Below are positions 1 through 11,064 of a stretch of 50,320 bases of DNA, one piece after another. This DNA comes from Clostridiaceae bacterium (GTDB lineage Bacteria > Bacillota > Clostridia > Acetivibrionales > DULL01), in assembly GCA_012840395.1 (NCBI GenBank), contig DULL01000033.1, positions 1 through 50,320 of the forward strand, in the 5' to 3' direction. How positions within the stretch are numbered: position 1 is the stretch's first letter; each line of letters starts with the position of its first letter. Made by a program: the position numbers and the translations under genes. The notes beneath the pieces are model-generated. The model had not been told where the DNA came from, searched no databases, and saw only the letters and a list, made by a program, of their open reading frames with translations.

Positions 1-26
1 GTTATTGTAATATTAAACTGAGCCAT
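1..26 (-). CDS. partial N-terminus, possible IS256-type transposase
   Basis: A minus-strand gene begins here and runs off the left edge. An ATG at 26-24 is preceded by AGGAGG at 39-34 with a 7-base gap, an excellent ribosome binding site. Only MAQFNITI can be read. That opening resembles the start of IS256-family transposases, and the upstream segment at about 90-120 contains TTTTTACACC followed by ATTATATAGAC, the kind of sequence found at IS256-type ends. The start is well supported; the family is an inference from eight residues and an end-like motif. Confidence 0.4.
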
Positions 27-242
27 GGTTCATCCTCCTCGGTTTGGTATTTGATGGTACTTATATTCTAACCGAGGTATGAGCTTTGGCTCAACTTCTT
101 TTTACACCATTATATAGACTTAATCTAGGACAGAATCATAATACATAAAAGTGAGGCAAAAGTTAAACAATAAACAGAGCTATTATCTTCTATAGCAATA
201 ATTAAAGAAACAGTAGTAATAATTTGAAAAATGGAGGAATCT

Positions 243-1427
243 ATGCGCATACTTATGCTGTCTTGGGAATATCCTCCCAGAATAATCGGGGGAATATCCA
301 GAGTAGTACATGACCTTTCCCACAAGCTGGGGGAAATGGGAAATGACATTAATGTAGTAACCTGTTGGGAAAATGGCACAAAAGAAATTGAACTTCAGGG
401 CAATGTCACTGTTCACAGGGTTCGCCCATATGAGAACTCCAATAATTTTATACAATGGGTGCTGCAATTAAACTTTGCGCTGCTTGAATGCTGTATAAAA
501 ATAATTAACCAAAAAGGCAGCTTCGATATAATCCACTCTCATGACTGGATGGTGGCTTTTGCATCAAGGACTTTGAAGCATGCCTATAAGATTCCGCTCA
601 TTTCAACAATACATGCAACAGAATGGGGCAGAAACGGAGGGATACATAACAGTATACAGAGCTATATTCACGGAATAGAATGGTGGCTTACTTATGAGTC
701 CTGGAAAGTAATAGTAAACAGTTATTATATGAAAAAGGAAGTAGCCGGTATATTTAATCTTCCTGAGGATAAAATCCATGTTATACATAATGGAGTTGAT
801 GTCAATAAATTTAATGATGTTGCCAGAGACCAGGATTTCAGAAGGAAATTTGCCCAGGATAACGAGAAAATTATATTCTTTGTGGGAAGGCTTGTAAATG
901 AAAAAGGAGTCCAGATTCTTGTTGAATCAATGCCCAAAATAATAAAAAATTATTGGGACGTAAAGTTCGTAATAGCCGGGAAAGGACCCCAGTTAGACTA
1001 TCTCAGACAGCGGGTTGGTGAACTTCAGGTTGCAGATAAAGTTTATTTTACAGGATATGTGAGCGAAGAAGAGCTTAAAAAACTGTACAAATGTGCTGAT
1101 ATAGCTGTATTCCCAAGTTTATATGAACCCTTCGGCATAGTTGCCCTGGAAGGTATGCTGGCAGAAGTTCCTGTGGTAGTTTCAGATACAGGAGGTCTTG
1201 GTGAAATAGTACAGCATGGTATTGACGGAATGACAGCATATGTAGGTAACAGTAATTCATTGGCCGACTGCATACTTGAGCTTCTATTTAATCCGGAAAA
1301 AGCTGAGAGCATAAGAAAAAGTGCCCTGACAAAGGTTTACAGCAGTTATAATTGGGACATAATAGCAAAACATACAATGGACGTATATCATCAGGTGTTA
1401 TCAGAAAAAAACAAAAGCAGTTGGTGA
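243..1427 (+). CDS. GT4-family glycosyltransferase
   Basis: A 394-residue retaining glycosyltransferase of family 4 (GT-B fold), expected to transfer a sugar from a nucleotide-sugar donor in the cytoplasm. The N-terminal Rossmann domain has the glycogen-synthase-like opening WEYPPRIIGGISRVV. The C-terminal domain carries FVGRLVNEKG and the family E-x7-E motif (EPFGIVALE, about residues 295-303) that contacts the donor. The upstream ATG at 231 is rejected as start because GGAGGA at 233-238 lies inside that extension and is the ribosome binding site for the ATG at 243. It is followed after 150 bases by RNase J with its own promoter. The acceptor cannot be told; glycogen, exopolysaccharide or glycolipid synthesis are all possible. 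Confidence 0.85.
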   Translation: MRILMLSWEYPPRIIGGISRVVHDLSHKLGEMGNDINVVTCWENGTKEIELQGNVTVHRVRPYENSNNFIQWVLQLNFALLECCIKIINQKGSFDIIHSHDWMVAFASRTLKHAYKIPLISTIHATEWGRNGGIHNSIQSYIHGIEWWLTYESWKVIVNSYYMKKEVAGIFNLPEDKIHVIHNGVDVNKFNDVARDQDFRRKFAQDNEKIIFFVGRLVNEKGVQILVESMPKIIKNYWDVKFVIAGKGPQLDYLRQRVGELQVADKVYFTGYVSEEELKKLYKCADIAVFPSLYEPFGIVALEGMLAEVPVVVSDTGGLGEIVQHGIDGMTAYVGNSNSLADCILELLFNPEKAESIRKSALTKVYSSYNWDIIAKHTMDVYHQVLSEKNKSSW

Positions 1428-1474
1428 AATAAGATGACGGCTCTTTCTTGCATTTCTGTCTTGCTTGTGGTCTT

Positions 1475-1487
1475 CCTGCAAAGCAGG
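1475..1487 (+). terminator. small hairpin after glycosyltransferase
   Basis: CCTGC-AAA-GCAGG forms a compact five-base-pair hairpin followed by GTAAATATTTTG. It lies about 50 bases after the glycosyltransferase stop. The stem is short and the T-run broken, so this is a weak terminator call. Confidence 0.3.
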
Positions 1488-1496
1488 GTAAATATT

Positions 1497-1526
1497 TTGT
1501 AATTTTATTCAATAATATGTTATAAT
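1497..1526 (+). promoter_or_regulatory. sigma-A-type promoter for RNase J
   Basis: TTGTAA (1497-1502) and TATAAT (1521-1526) are separated by 18 bases and lie about 50 bases upstream of the RNase J start, giving RNase J its own transcript. Confidence 0.6.
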
Positions 1527-1578
1527 GGTTCTGGTTTATAAGTGATCGGAAAATATAATGATTTACGGAGGTTTTTTT

Positions 1579-3246
1579 GTGGCCAAAAGCAAGAAAAAAT
1601 TAAAAATAATACCTTTGGGAGGATTACAGGAGATCGGAAAAAATATTACAGTCTTCGAGTACGGTGATGATATAGTAGTCGTAGATTGCGGGCTTGCTTT
1701 TCCAGAGGATGACATGTTGGGTATTGATCTTGTCATACCTGATGTAACATATTTAGAAAAAAACAAGGAGAAAGTTAGAGGAATAGTTATTACCCATGGT
1801 CATGAAGACCATATCGGAGCACTCCCCTATGTATTGAAAGACATTAATGTACCTGTGTATGGGACCAGACTTACATTAGGTCTTCTTGAATATAAACTGG
1901 CAGAACATAAAATGCTTGCAGATGTAAAACTTAATACTATCAAGCAGGGAGATACTATTACCCTTGGTTGTTTTAAGATAGAATTTATCCGCTCCAACCA
2001 TAGCATAGCAGATTCGGTTGCATTAGCAATATACACACCTGTTGGGACGATAGTCCATACCTCTGACTTTAAGATTGATTACACTCCAATTGACGGAGAA
2101 CCCATGGATTTGAAAAGGCTGGCCGAGATTGGAAAAGAAGGGGTGCTGCTGCTTATGGCTGACAGCACAAATGTTGAAAGGCCGGGCTATACCATGTCTG
2201 AAAAGACCGTTGGAGCAACTTTTGAAGAAATATTCATGAATTCAAGGGGAAGAATACTGGTTGCCACTTTTGCTTCAAATGTTCACAGGATACAGCAGGT
2301 AATAAACAGCGCTGTGAAATCAAACAGAAAAGTGGCAGTATGTGGCAGAAGCATAGTAAATGTTGTAAATGTGGCAAAAGAGCTTGGCTATTTGACAATA
2401 CCTGAAGGTGTCTTTGTTGACATAGACAATATTGATAAATATAGTCCCGACAGGGTGGTCATTATTACCACCGGAAGCCAGGGAGAGCCAATGGCAGGAC
2501 TGTCAAGAATGGCTGCTTCAGATCACAGGAAGGTGGATATCGTTCCGGGAGACCTTGTTATCATTTCAGCATCACCAATACCTGGAAATGAAAAAATGAT
2601 TTTCAAGGTAATTAACGAATTATTTAAAAAGGGAGCGGAAGTAATATATGAATCCCTGGATGAAATACATGTATCCGGACATGCCTGCCAGGAGGAATTA
2701 AAGCTTATACACACCCTGGTAAAACCAAAGTTTTTTATACCGGTACATGGTGAATACCGCCATTTAAAACGGCATGCAAACCTTGCTAACAGTCTTGGAA
2801 TGCCCTTGCAGAATATTTTCATAATGGATAACGGTAATGTGCTGGAACTTACTTCTGATTCAGCAAAGATGAACGGAAATGTAACCGCAGGAAAAGTCCT
2901 TGTAGACGGTTTAGGAGTCGGAGACGTTGGAAACATAGTTTTAAGAGACAGAAAACATTTATCCCAGGATGGACTTATTGTAGTGGTTATAACAATTGAC
3001 AATGAAACAGGGGCAGTAATCGCAGGACCTGATATTATTTCAAGAGGTTTCGTATATGTCAGGGAATCAGAAGATCTGATGGAACAGGTAAAAGCAATTA
3101 TAAAAGGTTCCATTGAAAAGTTTGAAAACAAGGGGAAAAACGACTGGTCATCCAAGAAAAGCATCATAAAAGATGATCTCAGAGAATTTTTATATGAAAA
3201 GACAAAGAGAAACCCAATGATTCTGCCTATAATAATGGAAATCTAG
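1579..3246 (+). CDS. rnj: ribonuclease J
   Basis: A 555-residue metallo-beta-lactamase/beta-CASP ribonuclease, expected to act as 5'-3' exonuclease and endonuclease in mRNA decay and rRNA maturation. The zinc motif HGHEDH (about residues 73-78) is intact, followed by the beta-CASP part (TGSQGEPMAGLSRMA), the C-terminal SGHA and HGE motifs, and the small C-terminal domain. The start chosen is GTG at 1579, because GGAGG at 1567-1571 is 7 bases upstream; the ATG at 1558 lies before that site and has none of its own. The resulting length matches the family norm of about 555. The downstream membrane protease gene follows after 33 bases and is probably cotranscribed. B. subtilis has two paralogues (J1, J2); I cannot say which this corresponds to. 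Confidence 0.93.
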   Translation: MAKSKKKLKIIPLGGLQEIGKNITVFEYGDDIVVVDCGLAFPEDDMLGIDLVIPDVTYLEKNKEKVRGIVITHGHEDHIGALPYVLKDINVPVYGTRLTLGLLEYKLAEHKMLADVKLNTIKQGDTITLGCFKIEFIRSNHSIADSVALAIYTPVGTIVHTSDFKIDYTPIDGEPMDLKRLAEIGKEGVLLLMADSTNVERPGYTMSEKTVGATFEEIFMNSRGRILVATFASNVHRIQQVINSAVKSNRKVAVCGRSIVNVVNVAKELGYLTIPEGVFVDIDNIDKYSPDRVVIITTGSQGEPMAGLSRMAASDHRKVDIVPGDLVIISASPIPGNEKMIFKVINELFKKGAEVIYESLDEIHVSGHACQEELKLIHTLVKPKFFIPVHGEYRHLKRHANLANSLGMPLQNIFIMDNGNVLELTSDSAKMNGNVTAGKVLVDGLGVGDVGNIVLRDRKHLSQDGLIVVVITIDNETGAVIAGPDIISRGFVYVRESEDLMEQVKAIIKGSIEKFENKGKNDWSSKKSIIKDDLREFLYEKTKRNPMILPIIMEI

Positions 3247-3279
3247 TTTTAAATATTTTGTGAGGAGAAAAAGAATACA

Positions 3280-3984
3280 ATGAAACGTTTCTGGAAGTAT
3301 TTGCTGATTCTGGTAGCAGTAGTTGCCCTGTGGAATACAGGTATCATTAAGCCACTGAAACTTTTTGCGGTTTTTCTTCACGAACTTGGCCATGCATTTA
3401 TGGGCTTAGTTTTTGGATATGGATTGCAGGAACTTAATATAGGCTTCAATGAAAGCGGATATGCCCTGGTTAAGAGCAAAAGCTGGTTTTCCTCTTTTAT
3501 GGTGGCAAATGGGGGATATTTGGGAAGTGTGCTCTTTGCACTGCTGATTTTATATCTAAAAAGGACATTCTTTAAGAGATACATACTAGGGACTTTAGCA
3601 GTTATTTTCATGATCGTTTCAATAAAGTATTCTGGATTTTCATTTACATTAATATATTCCATAATTTTTACAGCATTGGTTTTACTGATTTATATGGTTG
3701 ATAATGAAAATGTTATAGAGTGGGCAATAGATATAATGGGTATTTCCAGCCTTGCTTATGCTGTTTATGATACTTTTGTTGATACCATACTACTTCAGAT
3801 TAATTTAAAGTTCCACCTGATCAGAGGCTGGAAAGTTGAGCAGCCTCTTACGGACGCAGTTCAGCTTGCGCAAATGACAGGAATACCTGCCATAGTATGG
3901 GGCATCATATGGATAATAATATCAATGTTTGCAATTTATATGGTGTTGCTAAAAGATAATAAATCAAGGAAACGCTATTATTGA
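3280..3984 (+). CDS. M50B-like membrane zinc metalloprotease
   Basis: A 234-residue integral membrane protein with several hydrophobic segments. HELGH at residues 34-38, at the end of the first membrane helix, is the HExxH zinc motif of M50-type peptidases, which cleave substrates within the membrane (site-2 protease class). A Gly-rich segment near residue 75 (NGGYLG) fits the M50B-like subgroup. The substrate cannot be predicted. GAGGAG lies about 12 bases upstream of the ATG. It follows RNase J closely and may share its transcript. Confidence 0.75.
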   Translation: MKRFWKYLLILVAVVALWNTGIIKPLKLFAVFLHELGHAFMGLVFGYGLQELNIGFNESGYALVKSKSWFSSFMVANGGYLGSVLFALLILYLKRTFFKRYILGTLAVIFMIVSIKYSGFSFTLIYSIIFTALVLLIYMVDNENVIEWAIDIMGISSLAYAVYDTFVDTILLQINLKFHLIRGWKVEQPLTDAVQLAQMTGIPAIVWGIIWIIISMFAIYMVLLKDNKSRKRYY

Positions 3985-6271
<2,287 letters not shown>

Positions 6272-6275
6272 TTTA

Positions 6276-6534
6276 AGCAAACTCGCTTAGCATTGCATCA
6301 GTTCGGTTCCCGCTTGTAGAAGCGAGAAACTACTTAATGCTTTGTTAAGACATTGTTTTCAAAAGATTCTTAAGACTTTGGAATAAAATAATGGTAATCT
6401 ATTCAGACTCCAGATAGATTACCATTATATATTTTTATTGGTTTATTTATCATCAGCTAGCAAACTCGCTTAGCATTGTTGCATCAATTCAGCTCCTGCT
6501 TATAGAAACGAGAGACTTCTTAATGCCTGATTAA
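6276..6534. repeat. pair of 73-76-base direct repeats around a hairpin
   Basis: A sequence starting AGCAAACTCGCTTAGCATTG occurs at 6276-6348 and, with about 80 percent identity by eye, at 6459-6534. Each copy can fold: CTCGCTT pairs with AAGCGAG in copy one and with AAACGAG (one mismatch) in copy two, and AGCATT pairs with AATGCT/AATGCC. The terminator-like hairpin at 6393-6423 lies between them. The 357 bases between ligA and glnS hold no gene. Confidence 0.7.
6393..6423. terminator. hairpin terminator between convergent ligA and glnS
   Basis: GGTAATCTAT (6393-6402) and ATAGATTACC (6414-6423) form a perfect 10-base-pair stem with an 11-base loop, followed on the plus strand by ATTATATATTTTTATT and on the minus strand by ATTATTTTATTCC. 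It can serve both converging transcripts. Confidence 0.65.
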
Positions 6535-6601
6535 ATGAATTAATTGGATTAATTTCAATAATTTCAAAAATAAAATCCGGATACCTGATTTAACCCGATT
6601 T

Positions 6602-8338
6602 TTATTTTCCTTCTTTAGACTCAATTTTAGCCCAGGTATCTTTAAGCCCTACAATCCGGTTGAACACCAGCTTGCCTTCACTGGAGTCCTTATCAACGCA
6701 AAAATATCCCATTCTTAAAAACTGGAATCTGTCACCTACACTGACATTTGCCAGGGAGGGCTCAATCTTGCAGTTGGTCAGAGTAATCAGTGAGTCTTTA
6801 TTAATATAAGATGTAAAATCAACGCCTTCTTTTTCTTCACCCGGATTTGGAACGGTAAATAAATTGTCATAAAGGCGAACCTCAGCATTCAAAGCATGAG
6901 CTTCAGATACCCAGTGGAGGGTTCCTTTAACCTTTCGGCCGTCCGGATTCCATCCGCCTCTGGATTCCGGATCATAAGTGCAATGAAGTTCCACAATATT
7001 CTCATTTTCATCTTTTACCACACTGTTGCAGGTAATATAATATGCATGCTTAAGCCTTACTTCCCGTCCTGGAGACAGCCTGAAGAATTTCTTGGGTGGG
7101 TCCTCCATGAAATCTTCCTTCTCAATATATACTACTTTAGAAAAAGGCACCTTCCTGCTTCCCATATCAGGATTCTCCGGGTTGATCTCCGCATCGAACC
7201 ATTCTACCTGGCCTTCAGGATAATTATCTATTACCACTCTGAGTGGATTCAGAACAGCCATTACACGGGGAGCTCTGGCATTCAGGTCCTCACGGATACA
7301 ATGTTCAAGCAGTGCAATATCTACTATGCTGTTGGTTTTTGCAACACCAATACGGTCACAAAAATCCCTTATTGCTTCAGGAGTATATCCGCGTCTTCTC
7401 AGGCCTGAAATTGTGGGCATTCTTGGATCATCCCAACCTGATACATATTTTTCTTTAACAAGCTGCAGCAGCTTACGCTTACTCATAACTGTGTAGTTTA
7501 GGTTGAGACGGGCAAATTCAATCTGCTGGGGACGCTCTTCAAACCCAAGGGATTCAAGTACCCAGTCATAGAGAGGACGGTGGTCCTCAAATTCCAAAGT
7601 ACAAATGGAGTGAGTTATGCCTTCCAAATAATCTGAAATGGGGTGAGCGAAATCGTACATTGGATATATACACCATTTATCACCCGTCCTATGATGAGTT
7701 GCCCTCAAAATTCTGTAAAGGACAGGATCCCTCATGTTAAGATTAGGGGAGGCCATATCAATTTTTGCTCTTAACACACGGGAACCATCGGGAAATTCTC
7801 CTGCCCGCATGCGCCTGAAAAGGTCCAGGTTTTCCTCAACTGACCGGTTACGGTAGGGGCTTTCTTTACCAGGTTCAGTGAGAGTACCTCTGTACTGCCT
7901 TATTTCCTCTGCAGACAAGTCACATACATAAGCCTTGCCGGCTTTTATAAGCTGTTCAGCAAATTCATACATTTTTTCAAAATAATCTGATGCATAATAT
8001 AACCTGTCGTCCCAGTCAAAACCCAGCCAGCGGACATCTTCCTTAATGGATTCCACGTACTCCACTTCTTCTTTTACAGGGTTGGTATCATCAAATCTGA
8101 GATTAGTAAGACCTCCATTAAAAGCAGCAATGCCAAAATTAAGGCATATGGATTTGGCATGACCTATATGAAGATAACCATTTGGTTCAGGAGGAAACCT
8201 GGTATGAACCCTTCCTCCATATTTACCGGTTTCTTTATCACGGTCAATTATATCTTGTATAAAACTGGTAGAAATCGCGTTTACTTTACTATCAGCATTA
8301 TTAGCTTCTGAATTTTTAATGTTTTCATTATCCACCAT
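6602..8338 (-). CDS. glnS: glutaminyl-tRNA synthetase
   Basis: A 578-residue class I synthetase charging tRNA-Gln with glutamine. HIGH is at about residues 57-60 ([12 protein letters not shown]), the pattern that separates GlnRS from bacterial GltX, and the KMSKS-loop equivalent is VMSKR. The C-terminal anticodon-binding beta-barrels are complete. The start at 8338 is chosen because GGAGG lies about 8 bases upstream; the longer reading frame to 8407 runs into the repeated sequence between glnS and gltX and is rejected. It is downstream of gltX and probably cotranscribed. Most Gram-positive bacteria lack GlnRS and make Gln-tRNA-Gln by GatCAB amidation, so the gene is probably of transferred origin, as in other Clostridia that have it. 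Confidence 0.95.
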   Translation of the reverse strand: MVDNENIKNSEANNADSKVNAISTSFIQDIIDRDKETGKYGGRVHTRFPPEPNGYLHIGHAKSICLNFGIAAFNGGLTNLRFDDTNPVKEEVEYVESIKEDVRWLGFDWDDRLYYASDYFEKMYEFAEQLIKAGKAYVCDLSAEEIRQYRGTLTEPGKESPYRNRSVEENLDLFRRMRAGEFPDGSRVLRAKIDMASPNLNMRDPVLYRILRATHHRTGDKWCIYPMYDFAHPISDYLEGITHSICTLEFEDHRPLYDWVLESLGFEERPQQIEFARLNLNYTVMSKRKLLQLVKEKYVSGWDDPRMPTISGLRRRGYTPEAIRDFCDRIGVAKTNSIVDIALLEHCIREDLNARAPRVMAVLNPLRVVIDNYPEGQVEWFDAEINPENPDMGSRKVPFSKVVYIEKEDFMEDPPKKFFRLSPGREVRLKHAYYITCNSVVKDENENIVELHCTYDPESRGGWNPDGRKVKGTLHWVSEAHALNAEVRLYDNLFTVPNPGEEKEGVDFTSYINKDSLITLTNCKIEPSLANVSVGDRFQFLRMGYFCVDKDSSEGKLVFNRIVGLKDTWAKIESKEGK

Positions 8339-8355
8339 AATCAAATCCTCCTTCC

Positions 8356-8442
8356 GAAGCATAGGGACGGTTCTTCTGCTTCCAAAGTTATTGTTCTCAC
8401 GAAGCATAGGGACGGTTCTTTTGCTTCCAAAGTTATTGTTCT
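8356..8442. repeat. dispersed GGGACGG element, two tandem copies
   Basis: Two 42-base copies at 8356-8397 and 8401-8442 fill the gap between gltX and glnS. Each begins GAAGC and contains GGGACGGTTCTTCTGCTTC (copy two has TTTTGC); the GAAGC/GCTTC ends are complementary. The same core recurs near 17.9, 20.6 and 30.1 kb. Confidence 0.85.
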
Positions 8443-8454
8443 GTTACTTGCTTC

Positions 8455-9912
8455 CTAAATAGAGTTTTCAAGCTTTTCAAAACCTATGCGTATCCTTCTT
8501 AATGTTTCCTCTTTACCAAGAACCTCTGCCAGTTCTGTGGCTCCTCCGGGAGTAACCTGCTTTCCTGAAACAGCAGTACGAACCGGCCAGAGTATCTGGC
8601 TATTTTTAATTCCCATTTCATTTGCTTTTGCTATAAGGGCTTCCCAAATAGTATCGTTATTCCATTCATCCAATTTTTCTAAAACAATAAGTGCCTCTCT
8701 AAGGCTGGTTAAGGAGTTTTCCAGCGTAGTCTTCATCTTCTTGTTAATATAAATGGAAATATCATAATCCGGTAACTCTTTAAGAAAATCAATATTGTCA
8801 GGTATAGTATTCAACACCTCGGTCCTCGGCTGAAGCAGCTTGCTTACTTTAAATAGATCTATTTTATCTTCAGGCAATCCTTTATAATACGGCTTAGCAA
8901 GCTCATGGAACTTTTCCGGACTTAGTTTTCTGATATATTCTCCATTCATCCAGTTAAGTTTATTTATATCAAAGATAGCCGGTGATTTACTAATACCCTT
9001 TATGTCAAAGACTCCTTCAAGCTCCTTAAGGGAAAATATCTCCTGGGTTCCCCCGGGACTCCAGCCTAATAAAGCTACATAATTAATAATTGCTTCTACA
9101 AGATAACCCATGGATATCAGATCTTCAAAGGACGGGTCTCCTGCCCGCTTGCTCAGCTTCTGTCCCGAAGACTTTAGTATTAGAGGTACATGTACGTAAG
9201 TAGGAATTTCCCAACCAAAGGCTTCATATAACAGGTTGTATTTAGGAGCAGAGGACAGATATTCATTGCCCCTTACAACATGAGTGATCTTCATAAGATG
9301 GTCATCGATTACATTGGCAAAATTATATGTAGGAAGTCCGTCTGATTTAATCAGAATCTGGTCTTCCAGAGTGCTGTTCTCAACAGTGATTGTCCCATAA
9401 ACAGCATCCTCAAAACTGGTTGTTCCAGTGTCCGGCATTTTCTGCCTTATCACATAGGGCTCTCCTTTTGCCAGCTTTTCTTCAACCTCTTCTTTGGAAA
9501 GGCCAAGACAGTGCCTATCATATTTATATACCTGCCCTGCAGCTTCACATTCAGCTTTCTTTTCAGCAAGCCTTTCTTTCGAGCAGAAGCAATAATAGGC
9601 TCCACCTAGTTCAACAAGCTTTTTTGCCCATTTAATATAAATATCTTTCCTCTCACTTTGTACATAAGGGCCATAGGGGCCACCAATATCAGGACCCTCG
9701 TCATGCTGGAGTCCTGCCATTTTTAAAGTGTTATATATAACATCTGTAGCTCCTTCTATGTATCTTTCCTGATCTGTATCTTCAATTCTGAGAATAAATT
9801 TCCCACCAAATTTCTTAGCTATCAGATATTCATATAAAGCTGTTCTCAAATTTCCAATATGCATATACCCCGTTGGACTGGGTGCAAATCTGGTTCTAAT
9901 TTCTGCAGCCAT
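8455..9912 (-). CDS. gltX: glutamyl-tRNA synthetase
   Basis: A 485-residue class I synthetase attaching glutamate to tRNA-Glu. The HIGH equivalent is HIGN at residues 18-21 in [12 protein letters not shown], and the KMSKS loop is KLSKR. A Cys-rich insert (CFCSKERL ... HCLGLS) matches the zinc-binding region of bacterial GltX. The C-terminal helical anticodon-binding domain is complete and the length is typical. GGAG lies 10 bases upstream of ATG, and a strong promoter lies 40-70 bases upstream. It leads an operon with glnS. With a separate GlnRS present, this enzyme may be discriminating (tRNA-Glu only); that is inference. Confidence 0.96.
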   Translation of the reverse strand: MAAEIRTRFAPSPTGYMHIGNLRTALYEYLIAKKFGGKFILRIEDTDQERYIEGATDVIYNTLKMAGLQHDEGPDIGGPYGPYVQSERKDIYIKWAKKLVELGGAYYCFCSKERLAEKKAECEAAGQVYKYDRHCLGLSKEEVEEKLAKGEPYVIRQKMPDTGTTSFEDAVYGTITVENSTLEDQILIKSDGLPTYNFANVIDDHLMKITHVVRGNEYLSSAPKYNLLYEAFGWEIPTYVHVPLILKSSGQKLSKRAGDPSFEDLISMGYLVEAIINYVALLGWSPGGTQEIFSLKELEGVFDIKGISKSPAIFDINKLNWMNGEYIRKLSPEKFHELAKPYYKGLPEDKIDLFKVSKLLQPRTEVLNTIPDNIDFLKELPDYDISIYINKKMKTTLENSLTSLREALIVLEKLDEWNNDTIWEALIAKANEMGIKNSQILWPVRTAVSGKQVTPGGATELAEVLGKEETLRRIRIGFEKLENSI

Positions 9913-9950
9913 GTTATAATCTCCTTTTTCAAGGTCTAAAGTTATTATTG

Positions 9951-9979
9951 ATTATATTATTTTGATAAATTTTCGTCAA
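9951..9979 (-). promoter_or_regulatory. sigma-A-type promoter for gltX-glnS
   Basis: On the minus strand, TTGACG (9979-9974) and TATAAT (9956-9951) are exactly 17 bases apart, close to consensus. The leader to the gltX start is only about 35 bases, too short for a T-box. Confidence 0.75.
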
Positions 9980-10015
9980 GAATTGTTAAGTGTATGGAAA
10001 ATGCCACATTTAAAG

Positions 10016-10078
10016 AATTTCACATTATAAGAGCCATATTCAAAAAGCTCAAAGCTCTGTAATGAAATATAGCCCTTT
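10016..10078. terminator. imperfect hairpin in the gltX / HEAT-gene gap
   Basis: ATTTCA..ATTA..AGAGC pairs imperfectly with GCTCT..TAATGAAAT across 10017-10072, followed by GCCCTTTTT. It lies in the 354-base gap between gltX and the HEAT gene, which otherwise shows only AT-rich sequence, the gltX promoter and the terminator at 10214. Confidence 0.3.
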
Positions 10079-10213
10079 TTCAGGTGCTTGCGTTATTAGA
10101 ATTATTCCGGGAATTGCTGTTCATCAGAAAAATTCACTTGCCAAGAATTCATAAAAAATATAATAATATGCTAAATATATAATAAAATGCTAAATAAAAA
10201 AAGAAAACAATAT

Positions 10214-10255
10214 GCTATAAGCAGGGAAGAAATAATCCATCCTCCTGCTTATAGC
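10214..10255 (-). terminator. terminator of the small HEAT-repeat gene
   Basis: GCTATAAGCAGG and CCTGCTTATAGC form a perfect 12-base-pair stem with an 18-base loop. On the minus strand it is followed by a long T-rich run (TTTTCTTTTTTT), just after the stop at 10267. Confidence 0.75.
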
Positions 10256-10266
10256 CTTAAAAATTC

Positions 10267-10617
10267 TTACCTTTCCTGGGATACTCTTTTATTGATCATA
10301 GCGATAGATTCTTTGATTGCATCGTGCAGAACATTCTTTTCTTTTGGTAAGCTGGCGGCTAGTTGCTGGAGGTGGGTTTTTGCATTCTCTCTTCCGCGAA
10401 TTCCAAGAGATTTGATGGTTTGTAAAAGTACTTCTTCGTCCTTCTCACTTAATAAAGAAATTAACAGGTTGTAGGTATTTTCGTCAGTTGCATTTCCAAA
10501 TTCAGCGGCAAACTCAACTTTGGTCTGCGAATCTGCTTTTGCCAATTCTTTGTTGATCTTATTCCATCGTCGCCATTTGATGAGTCTTGCGATTTTATCT
10601 TGCTTTTTACCTGACAT
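10267..10617 (-). CDS. small HEAT-repeat-like protein
   Basis: A 116-residue soluble alpha-helical protein. After a basic N-terminus (KIARLIKWRRWNKINKEL) come helical pairs with HEAT-like spacing (NTYNLLISLLSEKDEEVLLQTIKSLGIRG). HEAT repeats usually serve as protein-interaction scaffolds, and no catalytic motif is visible. AAGGAGAAAGAAGG lies just upstream of ATG and a clear terminator follows, so it is a single-gene unit. A second small HEAT protein is encoded at 44348-44686. No more precise function can be given. Confidence 0.7.
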   Translation of the reverse strand: MSGKKQDKIARLIKWRRWNKINKELAKADSQTKVEFAAEFGNATDENTYNLLISLLSEKDEEVLLQTIKSLGIRGRENAKTHLQQLAASLPKEKNVLHDAIKESIAMINKRVSQER

Positions 10618-10882
10618 ATTATACCTTCTTTCTCCTTAATGGAATTATTGTATAATACAACTGAGACGTGGAAACTAATCTGGATAAGACTTAGAAGATA
10701 GTAAATTTTGCTAATAAAATATTATCATAATTATCATGTCCTGTCAATGAAATCAGTGAGATCAACAAAACCGGAGAAATCAATAAACAAAATTAAACCA
10801 ATGAATCCAATGAATAAATAAAACAATAAAACTATAAATCATAAAGCAATAAAACAAAAAATCAAAAATTAAAAAATTAAAA

Positions 10883-10953
10883 AATCAATAAATCAATAAA
10901 TCAATAAATCAATAAATCAATAAATCAATAAATCAATAAATCAATAAATCAAT
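10883..10953. repeat. 8-base tandem repeat AATCAATA, about nine copies
   Basis: Eight perfect contiguous copies of AATCAATA (10883-10946) and a partial ninth form a simple-sequence tract about 110 bases upstream of the superoxide dismutase gene. The flanking sequence from 10770 holds degenerate AATGAATCCAATGAATAAA-like copies. Perfect arrays of this kind can change copy number by slippage. Confidence 0.92.
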
Positions 10954-10995
10954 GTAATGTTCATCTCTGGAAAAATTCTTGTATCAAAATACATT

Positions 10996-11015
10996 TAGTT
11001 TACATAAACTATAAT
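10996..11015 (+). promoter_or_regulatory. palindrome overlapping a -10-like box upstream of the SOD gene
   Basis: TAGTTTA (10996-11002), CA, TAAACTA (11005-11011) is a perfect 7-2-7 inverted repeat, overlapping TATAAT at 11010-11015 about 50 bases before the SOD start. No convincing -35 box is seen. A repressor site is plausible; it does not match the PerR or Fur consensus that I know. Confidence 0.4.
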
Positions 11016-11064
11016 ATAGCTATTGCATATTATGGAATAAGAATAATTGGAGGAATAAAATAAT

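Noticed and set aside
2523..3167. 214-residue open frame opposite RNase J
   Set aside because: Ser/Thr/Pro-rich antisense shadow of a strongly coding gene, no ribosome binding site and no recognisable domain.
9913..9950. T-box riboswitch before gltX-glnS
   Set aside because: The leader from the identified promoter is about 35 bases, far too short.
10187..10474. 95-residue plus-strand frame over the small HEAT gene
   Set aside because: The minus strand has the ribosome binding site, the family pattern and its own terminator; the plus frame has none.
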